From Rhodospirillaceae bacterium (GTDB lineage Bacteria; Pseudomonadota; Alphaproteobacteria; UBA828): a stretch of 10,586 bases of DNA. The position numbers and the translations under genes were made by a program. Location: the NCBI GenBank assembly GCA_028819955.1, contig JAPPKP010000310.1, forward strand, positions 16,582 to 27,167, written 5' to 3'. Numbering within the stretch: the stretch's first letter is position 1; the number at the start of each line of letters is the position of its first letter. The notes under the pieces are model-generated. The model was not told the origin of the DNA, searched no databases, and worked only from the letters and a program-made list of their open reading frames with translations. Positions 5,580 to 10,586 of this stretch are shown in pieces.

Positions 5580-5876
5580 GTGGCTGAGAAAGGAAACCTG
5601 GAAAGCATCGTAGAGGCAGTCCTGAAAGAGGTGTTCGGAGCTGCCCGGATTGAAGATGTGTACGTTGTCCACACTGTTGATGCGGACGGCGACGACATCC
5701 TGCGCATCTATGTCGCTTTCAACGGAACCGAAGACCAGTTCAACGCTAAGGCGGCGTCTGGCGTGGTACGCCAAATGCGCCCGCGGCTGTCTGAGGAACT
5801 TCAGGAAGATGCCTTCCCGATCATTTCGTACTTGTCCAGTGCCGACGTGAAAGCGGTAAGGAATGCAGTGGGATGA
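5580..5876 (+). CDS. Protein of unknown function paired with the HEPN-like gene
   Basis: A 98-aa acidic protein that I do not recognise with certainty. The GTG at 5580 is preferred, with GGGGA (5568-5572) seven bases upstream; the GTG at 5574 would add two residues but sits too close to that site. Predicted layout is helix (ESIVEAVLKEVF), two strands (IEDVYVVHTVDADGDD and ILRIYVAF), helix (FNAKAASGVVRQMRPRLSEEL), then strand (AFPIISYLS). This order, and the DDILRIYVAFNG segment, loosely recall the core of minimal nucleotidyltransferases, but the GS motif and the D-x-D pair of active enzymes are absent. It overlaps the HEPN-like gene by 14 bases, a strong sign that the two are made together. 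It could be a degenerate MNT-like partner or antitoxin, or an unrelated small alpha/beta protein. Confidence 0.65.
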   Translation: MAEKGNLESIVEAVLKEVFGAARIEDVYVVHTVDADGDDILRIYVAFNGTEDQFNAKAASGVVRQMRPRLSEELQEDAFPIISYLSSADVKAVRNAVG

Positions 5877-6345
5877 CCTGCTGAAAACCGCTGATGATTT
5901 AATATCGGGGACGGGTGGGAATAGAAGACCGCGCCAGTCTAATTTGCGCAGGGCAGCGAGTACGGCCTACTACGCCATGTTTCACTGTCTTGCGCAATGC
6001 TGCGCTACCACATTAGTCGGCGGCCCAAATGCAGATAGAAGCGAGCCGGCATATCGTCAAGTATATCGCGCACTCGAACATGGCGTCGTAAAGAATAGCT
6101 GTCGAAAAACGGAATTCATTTCAAAATTCCCCCAGGAAGTGGTGGACTTTGCTAACACATTTCTCTTGCTTCAAGAAAAGCGGCATTCGGCTGACTACGA
6201 TCCATCTGCCACGTTCACCAAGTCAGAGGTCGAGAGGGATATTGCTACCGCGAGAGTCGCGATTGAAGGGTTCCAATCGGCGTCTGCCAAAGACCGCCGA
6301 GCATTCGCGGTATATGTTCTTTTCAGAACACGCCCCGATCCATAG
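5863..6345 (+). CDS. HEPN-like domain protein
   Basis: A 160-aa helical protein resembling HEPN-domain proteins, many of which are RNases or partners of nucleotidyltransferases in toxin-antitoxin, CRISPR and defence modules. Visible hallmarks are NLRRAASTAYYAMFHCLAQ (27-45), matching the usual Rxaxs.aYYA.Fh helix, and LLLQEKRHSADYDP (101-114), matching the R..aDYd segment, followed by a long helix with IATARVAIEGF. The canonical Rx4-6H RNase motif is not present with normal spacing; R69/H73 and R107-H108 are the nearest pairs, so catalysis is uncertain. The ATG at 5863 lies inside the upstream gene (14-base overlap), preceded directly by AAGGA. The stretch 6061-6180 is only about 43% GC by hand count, well below the flanking genes, suggesting recent transfer. 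It could also be a non-catalytic scaffold HEPN. Confidence 0.72.
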   Translation: MQWDDLLKTADDLISGTGGNRRPRQSNLRRAASTAYYAMFHCLAQCCATTLVGGPNADRSEPAYRQVYRALEHGVVKNSCRKTEFISKFPQEVVDFANTFLLLQEKRHSADYDPSATFTKSEVERDIATARVAIEGFQSASAKDRRAFAVYVLFRTRPDP

Positions 6346-6483
6346 CTGAAGGAATTCTTGGCAGCCCGCTCGGGCACTCGTTCTGCGCGAGCCGACCGCC
6401 GCCGGTGGACGACGCGCGCTGAGCCGTGCAGGATTGCCGGCCCGTTCCGACTGCCAATCCCACGAGACCCGAAGGTACTCCGA

Positions 6484-6792
6484 ATGCCCTGGATAGACGT
6501 CTGCTCGGCCGACGACATCGACCTCGAAGATGCCATGGCCTTCGACCACGACGGGCGAACGTTCGCCCTCTTCCGCAACGACGAGGGCGCGTTTTTCTGC
6601 ACCGACGGCCTGTGCACCCACGAGGATATCCACCTCGCCGACGGCATCGTGGAAGGAAACACGATCGAGTGTCCGAGGCACGCGAGCGTCTTCGACTTCA
6701 CCACCGGCGAAGTAGACTCGCCGCCGGCCTTCGAGGACCTGTGCACCTATCCGGCGGAGGTCCGGGACGGCCGCGTCTTCGTCGAGATTTGA
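6484..6792 (+). CDS. MocE-like Rieske [2Fe-2S] ferredoxin
   Basis: A 102-aa soluble Rieske ferredoxin. The cluster ligands are visible as C44-T-H46 (LCTHEDIHL) and C63-x-x-H66 (ECPRHASVFDF). The opening PWIDVCSADDID, the DGRTFALFR strand and the closing DGRVFVEI resemble MocE, the ferredoxin of rhizopine catabolism in rhizobia, and related stand-alone Rieske proteins that pass electrons to oxygenases. The ATG at 6484 has GAAGG (6471-6475) eight bases upstream; the frame stays open to 6358, but the added 42 residues are Arg-rich and unlike the family. The C-terminal part is complete. Its partner is not certain: candidates are the membrane di-iron hydroxylase on the other side of the cassette or an enzyme outside the window. 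The PanB-like gene follows after 92 bases. Confidence 0.88.
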   Translation: MPWIDVCSADDIDLEDAMAFDHDGRTFALFRNDEGAFFCTDGLCTHEDIHLADGIVEGNTIECPRHASVFDFTTGEVDSPPAFEDLCTYPAEVRDGRVFVEI

Positions 6793-6884
6793 GGGGCGGT
6801 CCTGCCGATCCGGTAGCGTTAGGCGCGTCATTCGCTAAGCTGTGAGGCGTTTGGGGGACCGGACACACAGGGAGGAGTTGAACC

Positions 6885-7700
6885 GTGGTGGATTTTATCG
6901 ACAGGAACCGCAGGACCGTGGCCGACATGCGCGCGATGAAGGCCGAGGGTCGAAAAATCTCGATGCTCTACGTCCAGACGCTGGAAGAGGCGGCGGCGGC
7001 GGACGAAGCCGGCATCGACATGCTCTCGATCGAATCACGCTTCTTCTCGCCCGAAATGCGCGAGGCGGCGGGAAAATGCTTCGTGCAGGTGGGCCTGCCC
7101 TTCGGGCAGTTCGGCGACAACGCGACGGCCGAAGACTACCTGCGGGGAGCTTTCCACTACACGAGCGTAGGGGCCGATTGCATCTATTGCGCGGCGTCCT
7201 TCGACATCCAGAAGGAGCTCTGCGACAACTACGTGCCGATCGTGGCCCACGTGGGCTTCGTCCCGGCCAACGTGACCTGGACCGGCTGGCGGGCCGTCGG
7301 CAAGACGGCCGCCGAGGCGCTGAAGGTTTACAAACAGGTGAAGCGGCTGGAAGCCATCGGCGCCTTCGGCGCGGAGCTCGAGGTCATACCCGACCGCGTC
7401 GGCGAGATGATCTCGAAGAACACCACGATGCTCATGCTCGGGATGGGCGCGGGCCCCGGCGCCGACGCGCAGTACCTCTTCACCGAAGACGTGCTGGGCC
7501 ACACCTCGGGCCACAAGCCGCGCCATGCCAAGACCTACCGGAATTTTGCCGCCGAGTACGAACGGCTTCAGAACGAGCGCGTTGCCGCCTTCAAGGAGTT
7601 CATCGCCGACGTGCACTCCGGCGCCTACCCCGCGCCCGAGCACATCGTCCCCATCGAGGACGGCGAGTTCGAGGCGTTCGTCGCCGGCATGGAGGACTGA
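6885..7700 (+). CDS. Divergent ketopantoate hydroxymethyltransferase (PanB) family protein
   Basis: A 271-aa TIM-barrel protein of the PanB / PEP mutase-isocitrate lyase superfamily. The GTG at 6885 is supported by GGGAGGAG ending about seven bases upstream. PanB landmarks in order: EEAAAADEAGIDML (34-47), GLPFGQF (70-76), VPIVAHVGFVP (117-127), AVGKTAAEAL with a helix ending LEAIGAF (137-161), ELEVIP with catalytic-type E166, MGAGPGADAQ (187-196) and the DVLGH loop. Key residues differ from E. coli PanB: the GDS motif is IES (49-51), the DLPF aspartate is G70, and the VKIEG lysine and glutamate are Y101 and A103. These normally bind Mg2+ and ketopantoate or ketoisovalerate. The protein may therefore catalyse a different aldol or C-C lyase reaction rather than pantothenate synthesis. 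The MocE-like and MocA-like neighbours fit a catabolic role. Confidence 0.82.
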   Translation: MVDFIDRNRRTVADMRAMKAEGRKISMLYVQTLEEAAAADEAGIDMLSIESRFFSPEMREAAGKCFVQVGLPFGQFGDNATAEDYLRGAFHYTSVGADCIYCAASFDIQKELCDNYVPIVAHVGFVPANVTWTGWRAVGKTAAEALKVYKQVKRLEAIGAFGAELEVIPDRVGEMISKNTTMLMLGMGAGPGADAQYLFTEDVLGHTSGHKPRHAKTYRNFAAEYERLQNERVAAFKEFIADVHSGAYPAPEHIVPIEDGEFEAFVAGMED

Positions 7701-7762
7701 TCTGACGCGGACGCAATCGTCGCCGGCGCGCGGGTGCACCGGCCCAGTAGGATGACGCAGCC

Positions 7763-8734
7763 ATGACCGACCCGGTTGGAATCGGATTGATTGGAACGGG
7801 CGGGGTCGCCACCTTGCATGCGAACGCGATCAACGCGGTCGCTGGGCTGGAGGTTGCGGGCGCGTTCAGCCGCAACCCCGACAACGTCCGCCGCTTCGTG
7901 GACGCACAGGGCGGGCGCGCCTTCGAGAGCCAGGACGCGCTGCTCGCGGACGATGCGGTCGAGGTGGTCGCGGTCTGCTCGCCGGCGCCCGAGCACGTCT
8001 CGCAGGCCCTCGCGGCGCTCAGGGCCGGCAAGCACGTCGTCGTCGAGAAGCCCATCTCCACCACCCTCGACGAGATCGACCTCCTGGAGCGCGAGGCAGA
8101 AAAGGCCGGGCGGCTCTGCATGCCCTGCCATAACTACGTCTACGACCCAGCCCTGGTGCGCGGGCGGGAGTTTGCGCGGGAGGGGAAGTTCGGCCGCATT
8201 GCGAGCCTCTGGATGATCTACAACCAGTCCCACGATGCGAGCGCGATGGCGCCCAACCTCACGATGCGCGAGCTTTGCATCCACCACGCCTACGTCGTGC
8301 TCTTCTTCCTCGGCCGCCCGTCGACCGCGGTCGCGCTCTCGGCCAACGCCCGCGCTCCGGAATCGCGCGGCGACGACCAGGTGCTGATGGCCTTCAAGAC
8401 CGATGCAGGCGCGATCGCCACGGTCTGGGGCAGCTTCGCGGCTGACGACCGGACCCGCGATCCGTGGACCATGATCTACAAGGTGCTGGGTACCGAGGGC
8501 GGGTTCTCGTTCAGCTGGGGCGACGTGGACTTCCGCGATGCGCCGCTGACGGGCTGGGACCGCGCCGGCTACCACGAGAGCTTCCGCCACCTGTACCGGC
8601 ATCTCGCCAGCCGGTGCCTCGGCGCGGGAGAGCCGCCGCTGTCGACACTCGCCGACGCACGCGACGCGCTCTGCATGATCGAGGCGGCGGAGCAGGCGAT
8701 CAAGGGCCGGGCGACGCAGATCGCCTACCGCTGA
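7763..8734 (+). CDS. Gfo/Idh/MocA family NAD(P)-dependent oxidoreductase
   Basis: A 323-aa dehydrogenase of the family that oxidises sugars, inositols or their derivatives. The N-terminal Rossmann fold opens with IGLIGTGGVATLHANAI (GxGxxA, about 11-16). The strand VVAVCSPAPEH (68-78) and the family-defining EKP (95-97, in HVVVEKPIS) are present, and the C-terminal half is the usual alpha/beta substrate domain. In place of the common D-x3-H-x2-D catalytic helix it reads ELCIHHAYVV, keeping H174 but with E170 and Y177 at the acid positions. The ATG at 7763 has AGGA about ten bases upstream. It follows the PanB-like gene by 62 bases on the same strand and may be cotranscribed with it and the ferredoxin. 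Substrate is unknown; the convergent sugar importer is suggestive. Confidence 0.9.
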   Translation: MTDPVGIGLIGTGGVATLHANAINAVAGLEVAGAFSRNPDNVRRFVDAQGGRAFESQDALLADDAVEVVAVCSPAPEHVSQALAALRAGKHVVVEKPISTTLDEIDLLEREAEKAGRLCMPCHNYVYDPALVRGREFAREGKFGRIASLWMIYNQSHDASAMAPNLTMRELCIHHAYVVLFFLGRPSTAVALSANARAPESRGDDQVLMAFKTDAGAIATVWGSFAADDRTRDPWTMIYKVLGTEGGFSFSWGDVDFRDAPLTGWDRAGYHESFRHLYRHLASRCLGAGEPPLSTLADARDALCMIEAAEQAIKGRATQIAYR

Positions 8735-8764
8735 CCCCGCCCAGCGGGTCCGCGCAGGCGCGGG
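8735..8764. terminator. Candidate terminator hairpins in a convergent gap
   Basis: Two stems follow the oxidoreductase stop at once: CCCGC-CCA-GCGGG (8736-8748) and CCGCGC-AG-GCGCGG (8750-8763). The second has a tight 2-base loop. The gap lies between convergent genes, where a bidirectional terminator is expected, but neither stem has a clear T tract. Confidence 0.35.
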
Positions 8765-8800
8765 CCGCAGGCCGGCTGCCGTGAGCGATAAAATCCGGCT

Positions 8801-9580
8801 TCAGTGAGTGACGAGGAGCTCCGTCAGCTCTTCGATCGTGGTCTCTTCCTTGCGGGCGACCTTGATCACCCGGCCGTGGGCCATCACCACGAAGCGGTGA
8901 CAGACCTGCGAAGCCTGGTAGAGGTTGTGGGTCACGAAGACGCACGAGACCCCGGTTGACGCGAGCTCGGTCATGAAGCCGAGCACCTTCTCGGTCTCCC
9001 GCACCGAGAGCGCGCTGGTCGGCTCGTCGAGCAGCAACATGTCGTGCTTGAAGTGCACCGCCCGGGCGATGGCGACCGCCTGCTGCTGTCCGCCCGAGAG
9101 CTCCTCCACCATCAGCTCGGGCGAGGTGATGCCCGCGATGCGGACGTACTTGTCCAGGATCTCCATCGCGGTGTCGCGCATTTCCTTCATGCGCAGGAAG
9201 CCGGCCTTGTTGACCAGCTCTCGCCCCGCGAAGATGTTGCGCATGATCGACATCGAGCCCACCAGAGCGATGTCCTGATAGATCGTCTCGATGCCGGCCG
9301 CCTCCGACGCCCTGCGGGAGTTGATGTTGATCGGCTTTCCGGCTCGCAGGAACGACCCGCTGTCGGGGTGTACGACGCCCGACATGATCTTGATCAGCGT
9401 GGACTTGCCCGCGCCGTTGTCGCCGAGCAGGCCGACCACCTCGTTGGGGTAGATCTGGAAGTCGACGTCGATCAGCGCTTCCACGTGGCCGTAGGACTTC
9501 GATACCCCCTGCGCCTCGAAGATCGGCGCGTCGGCCTCGGCGACATGGGTCTCGTCAAGTGCAACTTGAGCTTCCGCCAT
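8801..9580 (-). CDS. Sugar ABC transporter ATP-binding protein (ribose/fructose type)
   Basis: A 259-aa ABC ATPase that powers sugar import at the inner membrane. All motifs are intact: Walker A GDNGAGKST (53-61), Q-loop YQDIALV (Q102), signature LSGGQQQ (161-167), Walker B MLLLDEP (181-187) and the H-loop in VTHN (H218). The IYQDIALVGSM and LDEPTSALSVRET wording is typical of the carbohydrate-uptake-2 (RbsA/FrcA/inositol) group. It is a single-domain ATPase of about 260 aa, as in FrcA, rather than the double-domain RbsA type, so it should act as a homodimer. The ATG at 9580 has GGAGG seven bases upstream, and the gene starts 22 bases after the permease stop, so the two form an operon. It converges on the oxidoreductase gene. 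Substrate cannot be read from the ATPase. Confidence 0.93.
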   Translation of the reverse strand: MAEAQVALDETHVAEADAPIFEAQGVSKSYGHVEALIDVDFQIYPNEVVGLLGDNGAGKSTLIKIMSGVVHPDSGSFLRAGKPININSRRASEAAGIETIYQDIALVGSMSIMRNIFAGRELVNKAGFLRMKEMRDTAMEILDKYVRIAGITSPELMVEELSGGQQQAVAIARAVHFKHDMLLLDEPTSALSVRETEKVLGFMTELASTGVSCVFVTHNLYQASQVCHRFVVMAHGRVIKVARKEETTIEELTELLVTH

Positions 9581-9602
9581 CTTCCTTCCTCCCCCGGCGC
9601 CG

Positions 9603-10586
9603 TCAGTACTTCTTTCGGGCGAGCTGGTTGAGCACCACCCCGAAGACTATGACGATGCCGATGAACATGTCGAGATAGAAGCCGGGCAGCTTCGCCAGGA
9701 TGATCACGTCCTTGACCATCTGCAGGATGAAGGTCCCGACGACGATGCCGACGATCGCCCCGCGCCCGCCCATCAGCGCGAGGCCCCCGATGACACAAAT
9801 CGCGATCGCCTCCAGCTCGAGAAAGAGCACGGGGGTCGACGTCGCCGAATTGATTCGCGTGGTGCTGATGATGCCCGCGAACGTGGCAAGGCCCGAGCAG
9901 AGGACGAAGGCGAGCAGCTTCGTTCGCACCACGTTGATGCCGACCGAGAGCGCCGCTTCGCGGTTGCCGCCGGCGGCGAAGAAGTGGTTGCCGAGGCGAT
10001 GCCGGTTCAGAAACAGGTAGCAGAGGCCCGCGATTCCGAGGAACCAGAGGAACTGCGCCTGCATGTGCGTGCCGAGCCGCCCGGTCAGCGCGTCCTCGAA
10101 GCCGTCCGGCGGGAAGAAGCTGAGCGGGCGGTTGTTGGCGATTATGCGCGCGAAAGCGCGCAGCATGAACAACATGCCGAGCGTCGTTATGAAGGATGGT
10201 ATGCCGAACCGGGTCGTGATCACCCCGTTGATCAGCCCGATCCCCATGCCGGTCGCCATGCCGCAGAGAATGGCGAGAACAAGGGGCACGTCGTTCACGT
10301 AGGCGAACACCATCACGTAGGGCGCGACGATGAAGACGGCGCCCACCGACAGGTCGAACTCGCCGCAGATCATCAGCAGGCCGACGCCCAGCGCCATGAT
10401 CCCGAGCGGCGGGATCGCGCGCATCAGGATTCGGATGTTGGCCGGCTGGGTGAACCGGAAGTCGCTCGGATACAGCAGCGAGATGATGACACAGACGGCG
10501 AGGAACACGAGGAACACGATGATGACGTTGCCGGCCGGATGCGCGCGAAACCGGTCGAGGATACTCGCTCCGGCGTAGCGATCGAC
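9603..10586 (-). CDS. Sugar ABC transporter permease, RbsC-like (5' end outside window)
   Basis: An inner-membrane permease of the ribose/xylose/inositol branch. The frame stays open to the window edge, adding 23 residues ahead of the first GTG at 10517 (ending AHPAGNVIIV), so the N-terminus lies beyond 10586; about 327 residues are visible. The first membrane helix (VIIVFLVFLAVCVIISLLYP) spans that GTG, which argues against starting there. Family marks, in visible-residue numbering, are GEFDLSVGA (75-83; usual pattern GgiDLSVG), AAGGNREAALSVGINV (about 204-219), the cytoplasmic loop contacting the ATPase, and CVIGGLALMGGRGAIVG (about 264-280). Eight or more hydrophobic segments are apparent. 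It is followed by the ATPase gene after 22 bases. A periplasmic binding protein gene is likely just upstream, outside the window. Confidence 0.92.
   Translation of the reverse strand, partial: VDRYAGASILDRFRAHPAGNVIIVFLVFLAVCVIISLLYPSDFRFTQPANIRILMRAIPPLGIMALGVGLLMICGEFDLSVGAVFIVAPYVMVFAYVNDVPLVLAILCGMATGMGIGLINGVITTRFGIPSFITTLGMLFMLRAFARIIANNRPLSFFPPDGFEDALTGRLGTHMQAQFLWFLGIAGLCYLFLNRHRLGNHFFAAGGNREAALSVGINVVRTKLLAFVLCSGLATFAGIISTTRINSATSTPVLFLELEAIAICVIGGLALMGGRGAIVGIVVGTFILQMVKDVIILAKLPGFYLDMFIGIVIVFGVVLNQLARKKY

Noticed and set aside
6358..6483. N-terminal extension of the Rieske ferredoxin
   Set aside because: The 42 extra residues are Arg-rich and unlike the family; the ATG at 6484 has a good ribosome binding site and begins at the conserved sequence.
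6842..7705. 287-codon plus-strand frame overlapping the PanB-like gene
   Set aside because: It is an Arg-rich shadow in another frame; the PanB pattern lies in the 6885 frame with a strong ribosome binding site.
7625..8602. 325-codon minus-strand frame opposite the oxidoreductase
   Set aside because: The plus-strand gene has GxGxxA and EKP motifs; the opposite frame has none and begins without a ribosome binding site.

Overview
This is a GC-rich stretch (60-78% in most genes) from a Gram-negative bacterium, most likely an alphaproteobacterium. The taxon is inferred from the gene families (a small MPKGPRG-type protein, a MocE-like ferredoxin, P2-type tail genes, a ribose-type ABC transporter) and from base composition. 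No rRNA or tRNA gene is present to fix it.

Region 1 (1-2588, + strand) is the distal end of a P2-like contractile-tail module: the C-terminal part of a tape measure protein, then GpU, GpX and the baseplate hub protein GpD. The genes overlap by 1-10 bases and are probably translationally coupled. The visible start of the tape measure part is an Arg/Gly-rich array with a 45-bp period. No phage gene follows GpD, so a prophage or tailocin edge probably lies in or near 2589-2919. That spacer is non-coding and holds a terminator-like hairpin, degenerate direct repeats and a 26-bp palindrome.

Region 2 (2920-5013, - strand) holds two genes read in the same direction: a membrane di-iron fatty acid hydroxylase/sterol desaturase family protein, then a phytanoyl-CoA dioxygenase family Fe(II)/2-oxoglutarate oxygenase. 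A 10-bp-stem hairpin lies between them, against the ribosome binding site of the second gene. Both look like lipid or small-molecule oxidation enzymes; substrates are unknown.

Region 3 (about 5014-6483, + strand) is a small accessory cassette: a non-coding leader with a promoter/operator-like dyad and mini-ORFs, a 71-aa basic MPKGPRG-type protein, a 98-aa protein of unknown function, and a 160-aa HEPN-like protein that overlaps it. The HEPN-like gene falls to about 43% GC in its middle, far below its neighbours, which suggests horizontal acquisition. This is the best candidate for a poorly described system.

Region 4 (6484-10586) looks catabolic. On the + strand are a MocE-type Rieske ferredoxin, a divergent ketopantoate hydroxymethyltransferase (PanB) homologue lacking several canonical metal and substrate residues, and a Gfo/Idh/MocA oxidoreductase. 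Converging on them from the - strand are the ATPase and permease (cut by the window edge) of a ribose/inositol-type sugar ABC importer. Together they suggest uptake and oxidation of a sugar-like or cyclitol-like compound. That pathway is inference from gene families and proximity.
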